Below are positions 16,258 to 24,059 of a stretch of 64,000 nucleotides of DNA, piece after piece (the stretch's first letter is position 1; every line of letters begins with the position of its first letter). Source of the stretch: Bradyrhizobium sp. CCBAU 051011 (GTDB lineage Bacteria > Pseudomonadota > Alphaproteobacteria > Rhizobiales > Xanthobacteraceae). The position numbers were made by a program, and so were the translations under genes. The notes under the pieces were generated by a model that made no database searches, had not been told where the DNA came from, and saw nothing but the letters and a program-made list of their open reading frames with translations. The stretch spans positions 4,010,501-4,074,500 of the forward strand of contig NZ_CP022222.1 in assembly GCF_009930815.1 (NCBI RefSeq). Direction: 5' to 3'.

Positions 16258-16299
16258 GCGGCTGCTGCCAATAACGCCTAGGGAAACGCCAAGGACAGG

Positions 16300-16332
16300 C
16301 GGCCCCATCCGGAAAACCGGGTGGGGCCGTTT
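16300..16332 (+). terminator. Rho-independent terminator after the aceA-DUF4170 unit
   Basis: The stem CGGCCCCATCCGG-AAAA-CCGGGTGGGGCCG has 12 to 13 pairs and is followed by TTT. It lies 43 bases beyond the DUF4170 stop codon. Confidence 0.8.
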
Positions 16333-16360
16333 GCGTTCGCAAAGGGGTGCCCTGGGCTCG

Positions 16361-16403
16361 TCTCCCTCTCCCCGCGCTTGCGGGGAGAGGGTCGGGGTGA
16401 GGG
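16361..16403. repeat. Palindromic repeat, family F (short copy)
   Basis: CTCCCTCTCCCCGCGCTTGC and its complement GCGGGGAGAGGG form a compact GC-rich hairpin of the same type as at 14070. Confidence 0.75.
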
Positions 16404-16525
16404 CTCTCGCCGGGGGCTCTGAACTCTGTGGAGTGGTAAGCTATTGAAAACAAACAACCATTGCGCAAGGCATGGTTACTGCTAGGTTAATCGGGCTAAC
16501 CCTCGCAGGATAAAGGCGGCTCCCG

Positions 16526-17083
16526 ATGTCAAACGCGCAAAATACCGGCAACGAAGCCCGAGACATGCGACCGACCAGGCTGCGCGACGCGCTGCGCCAG
16601 GCCCGCATCGAAGCTGCCGACCGCACCGGCGTCGTGGTCGAACTGCGCGATGCCGAGGTCGCCCGGCTCGAGATTCTGAACGAGGCGCTCGATCCCCTGT
16701 TCGCCGAGGTGCCGGAGCAGATCGACCTGTTCGATCGCGGCGTCAGCCAGGGCGAGACGCCGCGGCTGTGGATCGACGTGGTCGCGCATATCGTGATGGG
16801 ACGCGACAAGCGCATCTACCGCTTCGTGCAGGACACGCGCTTCGGCCGCATCGTGATCGTCGAGTCGCATGACGTGCCTGTTATCGTCGACGCCGTCACC
16901 GGCTATGTCGCGCGCCGCATGATCGAGCGCGAGCATGCGATGGTGGCAACGCCCGCGGCCGCCGAGCCGGTCGTGGAAAAAAAGCCGCGCGGGCGCGGCT
17001 TTGGCATGTTCGTGCTTGGCTTCGTGCTGGGCGCGGTGGCGCTGTTCGGACTGGCATTGTATGCGAGCCTGAAGAATCTATAG
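16526..17083 (+). CDS. Conserved hypothetical protein with a C-terminal membrane anchor
   Basis: The 185-residue product has a mixed alpha/beta N-terminal part (RLRDALRQARIEAADRTGVVVELRDAE; DKRIYRFVQDTRFGRIVIVES) and ends in one membrane helix (FGMFVLGFVLGAVALFGLALYASL). A Lys/Arg-rich stretch KKPRGRG just before the helix predicts that the large domain is cytoplasmic. I recognise it as a protein found across Rhizobiales without known function. It precedes the glycine-rich protein gene by 33 bases and may share its transcript. Confidence 0.75.
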   Translation: MSNAQNTGNEARDMRPTRLRDALRQARIEAADRTGVVVELRDAEVARLEILNEALDPLFAEVPEQIDLFDRGVSQGETPRLWIDVVAHIVMGRDKRIYRFVQDTRFGRIVIVESHDVPVIVDAVTGYVARRMIEREHAMVATPAAAEPVVEKKPRGRGFGMFVLGFVLGAVALFGLALYASLKNL

Positions 17084-17116
17084 CTTGAACCGACGGCTCG
17101 GGCATTCGGGGGCATC

Positions 17117-17812
17117 GTGGCAGTTTCGTCGGTACCGTTGGTCGTGCTGCTTGTCGGCGCGCTGTTCGGAACCTCCTATATCTACGGCAAGTGGCGCACG
17201 CTGCGCCGTGCCGAATTCATCCGCACCTTCCGCTGGCCGCGCGGGCTGCTCGAGCGGCTGGAGAAGCATCACCACGGCTTTCAGCGCAAGGACAGCGCGC
17301 TGGTCTCGCGCGGACTGCGGCAGTTTTTCCTCGCCTATCTCATGAGCGGCAAGCGCTACGTCTCGATGCCCTCGCAAGTCGCCGACGATCTCTGGCACGA
17401 ATTCATCCTGTACACGCGCGACTACGACGCGTTCTGCCGCCGCGCCTTTGGCGGCTTCCTCCACCACACGCCCGCCGTCGTCCTCAGCGAGCATCGCAAG
17501 AGCAATGAAGGCCTGCGCCGCGTCTGGTGGTATTGCTGCAAATACGAGAACATCGATCCGGTGAGGCCGACGCGCCTGCCGCTGTTGTTTGCGCTCGACA
17601 GCAAGCTCAACATCGCAAACGGCTTCGTCTATCACCCCGATTGCGACGAGTTGCGCAAGAACGGCAGCGGCGCCGCGCATTGCGGCGGCGATTTCGCCGA
17701 TGGCTCGGTCGATGGCAGTACGGACGGGTTTGGCGACGCAGGCAGCGACTCAGGCGGTGATGGAGGCGGTGGTGGCGACGGGGGCGGCGGCTGCGGTGGC
17801 GGCGGGGATTGA
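17117..17812 (+). CDS. Membrane-anchored protein with a glycine-rich C-terminus
   Basis: From a GTG at 17117 the frame encodes 231 residues: one N-terminal membrane helix (3-22), then a soluble domain with LWHEFILYTRDYDAFCRRAFGGFLHH, a pattern shared with plant-type glycine-rich domain proteins and a set of bacterial relatives. The last 45 residues are almost only Gly, Asp, Ser with a Cys (GGGGDGGGGCGGGGD). Such tails resemble those of TIGR04222-type membrane proteins. The role is unknown. No stem-loop terminator is evident before the convergent phosphoesterase gene 20 bases away. Confidence 0.72.
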   Translation: MAVSSVPLVVLLVGALFGTSYIYGKWRTLRRAEFIRTFRWPRGLLERLEKHHHGFQRKDSALVSRGLRQFFLAYLMSGKRYVSMPSQVADDLWHEFILYTRDYDAFCRRAFGGFLHHTPAVVLSEHRKSNEGLRRVWWYCCKYENIDPVRPTRLPLLFALDSKLNIANGFVYHPDCDELRKNGSGAAHCGGDFADGSVDGSTDGFGDAGSDSGGDGGGGGDGGGGCGGGGD

Positions 17813-17832
17813 GAAATTCGCCTCTGAAGAAC

Positions 17833-18723
17833 CTAGAGCAGCGTCGCCTGCTTGATCTGCTTGACGCGGAAGTCGGCGTCGACGGCGCGCACGGTCTGCA
17901 CGCAGCGCCATTTTTTGCCCTCGCGCGCGATCGAAAACAGATTGTAGGCCGCGGCAGGATAATGCCGGTACGCCAGCGCCGACGCCGACGGCACGCCGAC
18001 CGCGGGGATCTGGTGGCCGGCGCCTTCGAGCCACATCGTCGAGTGGATATGGTCATGGCCGTGCAGGACCAGTTCGGCGCCGCGCCGCTTCAGCACGGCG
18101 CGCAGCGCCTTCGAGTCGGTCAGCCGCTTCATCCGCGACGTGGAGTAGAGGGAGTGATGAACCAGCAGCACCCGGAATGCCTCGTCCGGCGGCAACTGCG
18201 CGAGCTCGCGGTCGAGCGCATCGAGCTGCGCGCGGCCGAGCCGGCCGGTCGCCAACAAGGGCAGCGTCGGCACCGCCGAGGAGACGCCGATCAGCGCCAG
18301 CGGGCCGCGCCGGCGCAGGAATGGAAACGAGGTACCGCTCGTCGCAGCATCGCCGCGCAGATATTGCTCGAACGCGCCGGTGAAGTGATGCCGCGTCGCC
18401 CGCACATAGGCGTCGTGATTGCCGGGAACGACGGTCACCTGTTGCGGCGTGCCGATGCTCTCGAGCCAGGCCTGGGCCGGGGTGAATTCTGCTTCCAGCG
18501 CCAGGTTGACGAGATCGCCGGTCACCGCAATGTGGTCCGGCCGCTGCGCCTGCATGTCGGCGACCAGCGCGTCCAGCACCTCGCGGCGGTGATATTTGTG
18601 GCGGTTGCGGGTCCAGTTGAGATAACCGAGCGCGCGCTTGCCCGCGAGATCGCGAAGCCGCGCCGCGGGCAGCGGCGGCAGATGCGGATCGGACAGGTGC
18701 GCCAGCGTGAAGGTATCGGTCAT
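17833..18723 (-). CDS. Metallophosphoesterase (calcineurin-like)
   Basis: The 296-residue cytosolic enzyme shows all five metal/phosphate motifs: SDPHL (Asp12, His14), TGDLVN, VVPGNHDA, LLVHHS and LHGHDHIHS, in the order and spacing of the calcineurin-like superfamily. The closest known groups are the 3',5'-cyclic nucleotide phosphodiesterases (CpdA-like), but a CpdA assignment cannot be proven here. It is transcribed alone, back to back with the nudix gene 95 bases away. Confidence 0.88.
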   Translation of the reverse strand: MTDTFTLAHLSDPHLPPLPAARLRDLAGKRALGYLNWTRNRHKYHRREVLDALVADMQAQRPDHIAVTGDLVNLALEAEFTPAQAWLESIGTPQQVTVVPGNHDAYVRATRHHFTGAFEQYLRGDAATSGTSFPFLRRRGPLALIGVSSAVPTLPLLATGRLGRAQLDALDRELAQLPPDEAFRVLLVHHSLYSTSRMKRLTDSKALRAVLKRRGAELVLHGHDHIHSTMWLEGAGHQIPAVGVPSASALAYRHYPAAAYNLFSIAREGKKWRCVQTVRAVDADFRVKQIKQATLL

Positions 18724-18818
18724 TCGCGCTCCGCCGCGTTCCCTGTGATATAGAGCCGTCGCACGATCATGTCGGCGATATAAGGATCAAACGTGATAGC
18801 TGTCCATCCGAGGTTTGC

Positions 18819-19307
18819 GTGACGGCGCTGCAGTACCTGCGAAAACGCCTGGGGCCGCAATTGCGACGCGTATTTCATCTGTATTGGCGGATGGCCCGCG
18901 GCATGACGCTCGGGGTCCGCGGCGTCGTGCTCGACGGCGATGACAAGGTGTTCCTGGTCAGGCACAGCTATGTCGCCGGCTGGCACCTGCCGGGCGGCGG
19001 GGTCGAGGTCGGCGAAACCTTCCTCGAAGCCTTGCGAAGGGAGCTCGTGGAAGAGGGGCGGATCGAGTTGACCGGAGAGCCGGCGCTGCATGGCCTGTTC
19101 TTCAACAGCCACGTCTCCCGCCGCGACCACGTCGCAGTCTATGTCGTCAGGCAGTTCCGGCAGGATCGCTTGCCCGAGCCCAATCATGAGATCGTTGAAT
19201 GCGGGTTCTATGCGGCAGGGGCGCTGCCGGCGGAAACGACCAGGGGTACGCGGCTCCGGATCGCCGAAGTGCTCGACGGCGCGACCCGGATTGCGACCTG
19301 GCGCTGA
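18819..19307 (+). CDS. NUDIX hydrolase
   Basis: The 162-residue enzyme would hydrolyse a nucleoside diphosphate linked to another group. The Nudix box GVEVGETFLEALRRELVEEG lies at about 61-80 and keeps the G-x5-E-x7-REL-x-EE pattern. The start codon appears to be GTG (18819). A basic N-terminal segment (LRKRLGPQLRRVFHLYWRMARG) precedes the fold and could sit against membrane or nucleic acid. The exact substrate is not readable. Confidence 0.87.
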   Translation: MTALQYLRKRLGPQLRRVFHLYWRMARGMTLGVRGVVLDGDDKVFLVRHSYVAGWHLPGGGVEVGETFLEALRRELVEEGRIELTGEPALHGLFFNSHVSRRDHVAVYVVRQFRQDRLPEPNHEIVECGFYAAGALPAETTRGTRLRIAEVLDGATRIATWR

Positions 19308-19369
19308 TGCAGGGCCGGTTGTTGCTTCGCGCGCTTGCAGCGCCTAGAAGCTGACAAACGGGGTTCGGC

Positions 19370-20521
19370 GTGGGCAGGATAAAAATTTTCAGGCTTCTCT
19401 GCGGCATCGGCCTGCTCGCGATGCTCGCGAGCAATGTCTGGACGATGTCGCGCTGGAGCGAAAGCCGCGGGGTCTATGACGACGTCTGCTATCTGCGTCA
19501 GGCGCATCTGTTCCAGAAACATGGCCTCGGCGGCATCGATACCAACATCATTTTTGACGACGACGACTATCTCAAGAACAAGTTGAAGGCGATCGGCTAT
19601 GCGGAATGGAACGTTGTGGCACGGATACCCTGCCACACCTTCATTCCATCCGCGGACAAATACGTGATGCAATACCCGCCAGGCACCGGCTTCGCACTGG
19701 CGCTGTTTCGCGAGGGGTTTCAGGTAATCCCGCTCTATGTGCTGGCGAACGTGACGATCCTTGCCTTCGCGCTGCTTGCATTGTTTCGCGCGCGCGATCC
19801 GGCCTCGCTGGCGCTGGCGGCGATATTCGGCTTCGCCGCGCTCTATCTGATGATCAACCCGAGCAAGCCGAGCTATTCGGTGCCGCCGACAATGATGTTG
19901 TGCGCGGCTGCGGGATTCCTGACGGCGAGGTATTTCGTTGAAGGACCGCGGCGCCGCCTGCTGCTGATTGCGCTGGTGGGGCTGTTGGTCGGTCTCTCCG
20001 TCAATTTCCGTCTGCCCAACCTGTTTCTCGCCATGGGCTATTGCCTCTATCTTGCCGGCGCGTTCCTGCTGACGCGCAGCAGGGAGACTTTTCTGCAGGG
20101 AGCCTCATTCGGTGTCGCTTTCCTGATCGGGATGGCGCCGACCTTGATCGCGAACGCGATCAACGCCGGCAGTCCGTTCTCGACCACCTATGGCAGCGTC
20201 GACGTTACGCCGCCCGAATTGAATCCGACGGTACTCTTGAGCTATCTCGTTGACGTTCAATTCACCTTGCTGGCGATATCGGCCGCGTGGACCGCCTGGC
20301 TCTGGCGCTTCGATCGGGATCGCGCCCGACAGGCTGCCCTCCTGGTCGCCGTAAACCTTGCGGTAAACCTGATTTTCTTCATGACCCACCCGATTTTTAC
20401 GCCATATTATATTATTCCCATCGAGATGATTTCCCTCTGGACTTTGCTGTTCGCAACGCTCGACCTGCGCGGCGAACGGGCCGCCGGCAGTGCGGCCTTC
20501 CCTCAACCGACCAACGCCTGA
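19370..20521 (+). CDS. Polytopic membrane protein, probable GT-C-fold glycosyltransferase
   Basis: The 383-residue product has about nine membrane helices and a first outer loop with the acidic pairs DDVCYLRQAH and FDDDDY, which is the pattern of GT-C enzymes (PMT/ArnT-like) that use polyprenyl-phosphate sugars. The GTG at 19370 starts it. It is followed 46 bases later by a GT2 gene of the polyprenyl-phosphate glycosyltransferase type. Such a pair commonly works together: GT2 loads the lipid carrier and GT-C transfers the sugar. The acceptor is unknown, and the GT-C reading is inferred. Confidence 0.65.
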   Translation: MGRIKIFRLLCGIGLLAMLASNVWTMSRWSESRGVYDDVCYLRQAHLFQKHGLGGIDTNIIFDDDDYLKNKLKAIGYAEWNVVARIPCHTFIPSADKYVMQYPPGTGFALALFREGFQVIPLYVLANVTILAFALLALFRARDPASLALAAIFGFAALYLMINPSKPSYSVPPTMMLCAAAGFLTARYFVEGPRRRLLLIALVGLLVGLSVNFRLPNLFLAMGYCLYLAGAFLLTRSRETFLQGASFGVAFLIGMAPTLIANAINAGSPFSTTYGSVDVTPPELNPTVLLSYLVDVQFTLLAISAAWTAWLWRFDRDRARQAALLVAVNLAVNLIFFMTHPIFTPYYIIPIEMISLWTLLFATLDLRGERAAGSAAFPQPTNA

Positions 20522-20567
20522 TTGCGGTATGACGCGCCATGGACGGACTTAATTCGGCGAGCGTGCA

Positions 20568-21503
20568 ATGACGGGGCCAGGCTTGCGGATTGCGGTTCTG
20601 GTGCCGTGCTACAATGAGGAGGCCGCGGTTGCGACCGTCGTCTCGGATTTCCGCAAGGCGCTGCCGACCGCTCAGATTTTCGTCTACGATAACAATTCCA
20701 GGGACCGCACCATTGAGGTGGCGCGCGCAGCGGACGCGATCGTGCGCAGCGAGCGCCGCCAGGGCAAGGGACATGTGGTGCGGCGCATGTTCGCCGACAT
20801 CGATGCCGACGTCTATGTGCTGGTCGATGGCGACGCGACCTACGATGCGCCGAGCGCGCCGCATATGGTCGATAAGCTGATCAACGAACGTCTCGATATG
20901 GTGGTGGGCTTTCGCGTCGATCAATCGGTTGCCGCCTACCGGCCCGGCCACCGTACCGGCAACTGGATGCTGACGAGCTTCCTGTCCGTAGTGTTCGGAC
21001 AGGCGTTCAAGGACATCCTGTCCGGCTACCGCGTGTTCTCGCGCCGCTTCGTCAAATCCTTTCCGGTACTATCGGACGGTTTCGAGATCGAAACCGAACT
21101 CAGCGTGCACGCGCTCGAACTGGCGCTGCCGGTGATGGAGGTCGAGACGCCGTACTATGCCCGTCCCGAGGGATCGTTCAGCAAGCTCAACACCTGGCGC
21201 GACGGTTTTCGGATTCTCGGCACCATCCTGAAGCTCTATCGGTCGGAAAAGCCGCTGCGGTTCTTCACGCTGATCGGCGTCTTCCTGATGCTGGTCTCGA
21301 TCGGCCTCGCGATTCCCATCATCATCACCTTTCTCGAAGAGGGCATCGTGCCCCGGCTGCCGACCGCGGTGCTGTCGATGGGGCTGATGATCGTGGCGGT
21401 GCTGTCGGTGTCGTCGGGGCTGGTGCTGGACACAGTGACGCGCGGCCGCCGCGAGATGAAGCTTTTGGCTTATTTGTCCCAGCCATCGATCGGCAAGGAT
21501 TGA
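20568..21503 (+). CDS. Glycosyltransferase family 2 with C-terminal membrane helices
   Basis: The 311-residue protein has a GT-A domain (RIAVLVPCYNEEAAVATVV; VYDNNSRDRT; LVDGDATYD as the DxD region) and a DPM1/GtrB-like LSGYRVFSRRFVKSFP segment. Two membrane helices near the C-terminus (about 225-247 and 262-286) anchor it. It probably transfers a sugar to a polyprenyl phosphate on the cytoplasmic face. It follows the probable GT-C gene closely and likely supplies its donor. Confidence 0.87.
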   Translation: MTGPGLRIAVLVPCYNEEAAVATVVSDFRKALPTAQIFVYDNNSRDRTIEVARAADAIVRSERRQGKGHVVRRMFADIDADVYVLVDGDATYDAPSAPHMVDKLINERLDMVVGFRVDQSVAAYRPGHRTGNWMLTSFLSVVFGQAFKDILSGYRVFSRRFVKSFPVLSDGFEIETELSVHALELALPVMEVETPYYARPEGSFSKLNTWRDGFRILGTILKLYRSEKPLRFFTLIGVFLMLVSIGLAIPIIITFLEEGIVPRLPTAVLSMGLMIVAVLSVSSGLVLDTVTRGRREMKLLAYLSQPSIGKD

Positions 21504-21570
21504 GGCAATACGGGGATTGCGGCTTCCAGCGATGGACCGCGCCGCCGCCAGATGCTATCCCGCGCCCATC

Positions 21571-22083
21571 ATGAGCGAACTTGACGTTACCATCCTGGCC
21601 GAAACACCAAAAGACGCGCAGGCGATCGAACGCCTGCACGAGCGCACGTTCGGACCCGGCCGTTTCGTGCTGAGCGCCTACCGCCTGCGGGAGCATGTCG
21701 ATCACGTGCTGGACCTCTCATTCACGGCGCGGATCGGCACGTTGCTGGTCGGCTCGGTGCGCCAGTTGCCGATCTGCATCGGCGACACGCCGGCCCTGAT
21801 GCTCGGGCCGCTGACGGTCGAGCCGCCGTTCCGGAAGCGCGGCGTTGGCCGCATGCTGCTCGACCGCTCGCTACAGGACGCCAAGGCCAAGGGCCATCGT
21901 CTGGTCGTTCTGGTCGGCGACGAGCCCTATTACAGCCGCGTCGGCTTCAAGGTCATACCGAAGGGACGGGCGACCATGCCGGGGCCCGTCGACTACAGCC
22001 GCCTCCTGGTGGCCGAGCTCGTCGAGGGGGCCTTCGATGGCGTCTCCGGCGAAATCCGCCCCGACTGGAGCAAGGCGCGGTAG
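21571..22083 (+). CDS. GNAT family N-acetyltransferase (YhbS-like)
   Basis: The ATG at 21571 (MSELDVTILAETPKD) yields 170 residues with an acetyl-CoA-binding GNAT core: LGPLTVEPPFRKRGVGRMLL has the R/Q-x-x-G-x-G/A loop, and VLVGDEPYYSRVGFKVIP is the closing strand typical of the YhbS group. Substrate unknown, cytosolic. The frame is open back to 21517, but that part contains no fold element. It lies 67 bases after the GT2 gene on the same strand. Confidence 0.84.
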   Translation: MSELDVTILAETPKDAQAIERLHERTFGPGRFVLSAYRLREHVDHVLDLSFTARIGTLLVGSVRQLPICIGDTPALMLGPLTVEPPFRKRGVGRMLLDRSLQDAKAKGHRLVVLVGDEPYYSRVGFKVIPKGRATMPGPVDYSRLLVAELVEGAFDGVSGEIRPDWSKAR

Positions 22084-22121
22084 CGCCGCCGGCGCGAAGG
22101 CGTGGTTCCGCGGCCTCGTCG

Positions 22122-23921
22122 CTATCGAAAAAGTCGCCGCCTTTTGGTGCCGGCCACCGGCTTCGACGCGGACCCCGCGCTTCCGGCTGCCTGTTGCAGT
22201 TTGTGCCGAAACTCCTCGCGCTTCTCGTGGATGGAAGCAACCACCAGGCCCATCGCCACTCCCATGCCGATCAGGGCTGCCTCTGATAACAGCAGGCTTG
22301 CCTCGATGGTTTCCGGCACGGCGTCGGTCACCCCAATTCCGTAAAGATGTCGCGCGTGGTCGGCGTCGCGGGCGCGGGAAACGATCAGTACGTCTTTCCG
22401 TAGCCCGCGGACCTGCGCGACAATTTCGTCAATGCCTTTGGGTTCGTTGATCGTGACGATGACCGCGGCAGCCTCCATGAGGCCGCAGCTCTTCAGGAAC
22501 TCCGGGTTTGTCGCGTCACCGTAGAAGACGGTACGGCCCTGCCTGCGCTGCTCCGGAACGGCTGCGGCATCGTTGTCGACGGCAGTGTATTTAAATTGAT
22601 GGCGATCGAGCATCGTACAGACGACTTGTCCAACCCGGCCGTGTCCGACGACAATGGCGTGGCCACTGCCGCCGCTCGGTGCGACGGTGAGCTCAGGATC
22701 AAGCGGTTTTTCCTGGCGCACCATCGGCGCCAGCCGCCGCGCGACATGAGACAGTGCCGGGGTGAGCATCATGGTCAGCGTGGTCAGCGCGACAGCGAAG
22801 CTCGATACGTTGGCGTCAATCAGGCTAAGGGTCGTCGCCATCCCAATGGCGACGAAAGCGAACTCGCCGCCGGGACCAAGCAGCAGCCCGACCTCGACCG
22901 ACGCAGGCCAGGAGAGGCGAAACATCCGGGCCAGGAAGACGAGGATGGTGGACTTTACGAAAATCAGCCCGGCCGCACCTGCAATCAGCCAGACCGGATC
23001 GCGCGCAATCTGAGCAAAATCGATGTTCATGCCGACCGTGAAGAAGAACAGGCCGAGCAGGAGGCCCTTGAAGGGATCGATCGCAGTCTCGATCGCCTTG
23101 CGGAATTCCGTCTCGGCCAGCAACAGGCCTGCGACAAAGGCGCCAAGCGCCATGGAGAAGCCCGCCACGGCGGCGGCTACCCCGGTCGCGACGATCACGA
23201 ACAGCGTCGTGGCGACGAACAGGTCGCTCATGCCGACCGACGCCACAAGACGGAACAGGGGACGCATCACCACACGGCCAACGACGACGATCACGCCGAG
23301 CGCGAGGGCGGCATTCGTGAGCGCGAGCAATAGTGACGCGACGATCGATCCGGAGTCTCCCGCGCCGAAGATCGAGATGAAGAGCAGAAGGGGAGCGACT
23401 GCCAGGTCCTGCGCCAGGAGGACCGCGAAGCTTGCCCGTCCCGCGCTCGTATTGAGCCGTTTCTGCCTGGAAAGAATCTCGATGACAATGGCGGTCGAGG
23501 ACAAAGCGAGACACGCACCGAGGATGAGCGCTACCGGAGCCTTGCTGCCCGCCAGCGCGGCGACGAGGCTGATCACTACCGTCGAGAGGATGATCTGCAG
23601 GCTGCCCAACCCGAAAATCAGGCGGTGCATCGCCTTCAATCGGTCGTAGGACAACTCCATGCCGATGAGGAAGAGCAGGAACACTACGCCGAGGTTCGCA
23701 AAGCCCGAGACATTTGCCGGGTCGACGACGGTAAACCAGTAGAGAAACGGAAACCTGTCGATGAACGATCCCAGCCCAAGAGGTCCCAGGATCGCGCCGG
23801 CTCCTAGATAGCCGAGAACAGGGTTGAAGCCGAACCGCCGCACCAAGGGAATGACGACGCCCGCGGTGCCGAGCAGAACGAGCGCGTCGCTGTAGACGTG
23901 AACATTGATGGACGAAGTCAT
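22122..23921 (-). CDS. CPA2-family cation:proton antiporter with TrkA-N domain (Kef-type)
   Basis: The 599-residue inner-membrane protein has about twelve helices (residues 10-390), including ALSSTAIVIEIL and LLGPGGEFAFVAIGMA, both typical of the CPA2 exchanger. A cytosolic RCK/TrkA-N domain follows from about residue 420 (GHAIVVGHGRVGQVVCTML, a Rossmann nucleotide-binding loop). A last hydrophobic and basic tail ends KRRRLFR. It would exchange K+ or Na+ for protons. No KefF/KefG ancillary gene is adjacent, so glutathione gating is not predictable. Confidence 0.92.
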   Translation of the reverse strand: MTSSINVHVYSDALVLLGTAGVVIPLVRRFGFNPVLGYLGAGAILGPLGLGSFIDRFPFLYWFTVVDPANVSGFANLGVVFLLFLIGMELSYDRLKAMHRLIFGLGSLQIILSTVVISLVAALAGSKAPVALILGACLALSSTAIVIEILSRQKRLNTSAGRASFAVLLAQDLAVAPLLLFISIFGAGDSGSIVASLLLALTNAALALGVIVVVGRVVMRPLFRLVASVGMSDLFVATTLFVIVATGVAAAVAGFSMALGAFVAGLLLAETEFRKAIETAIDPFKGLLLGLFFFTVGMNIDFAQIARDPVWLIAGAAGLIFVKSTILVFLARMFRLSWPASVEVGLLLGPGGEFAFVAIGMATTLSLIDANVSSFAVALTTLTMMLTPALSHVARRLAPMVRQEKPLDPELTVAPSGGSGHAIVVGHGRVGQVVCTMLDRHQFKYTAVDNDAAAVPEQRRQGRTVFYGDATNPEFLKSCGLMEAAAVIVTINEPKGIDEIVAQVRGLRKDVLIVSRARDADHARHLYGIGVTDAVPETIEASLLLSEAALIGMGVAMGLVVASIHEKREEFRHKLQQAAGSAGSASKPVAGTKRRRLFR

Positions 23922-23961
23922 CTATTCCTTGTGCACTCGCTTCCGGGGGCAAGGGACGTCT

Positions 23962-23991
23962 GACGGGAGATTGCGCCTGGTATCTCCCGTC
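23962..23991. other. Hairpin in the antiporter upstream region
   Basis: GACGGGAGA and TCTCCCGTC pair across a 12-base loop. It lies 41 bases upstream of the antiporter start codon. It has no T-run on either side, so termination or translation control are both possible. Confidence 0.5.
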
Positions 23992-24004
23992 ATTCCCATT
24001 TGGA

Positions 24005-24029
24005 CGTTAGCTGGTACCACCAGCTAACG
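24005..24029. terminator. Hairpin downstream of the TonB-dependent receptor
   Basis: CGTTAGCTGG-TACCA-CCAGCTAACG is a perfect 10-pair stem ending 31 bases past the receptor stop codon. No T-tract follows on the minus strand, so it may be a processing or factor-dependent end. Confidence 0.5.
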
Positions 24030-24059
24030 CCACCCCGCGGACCGCTGCACTCGCGGACT

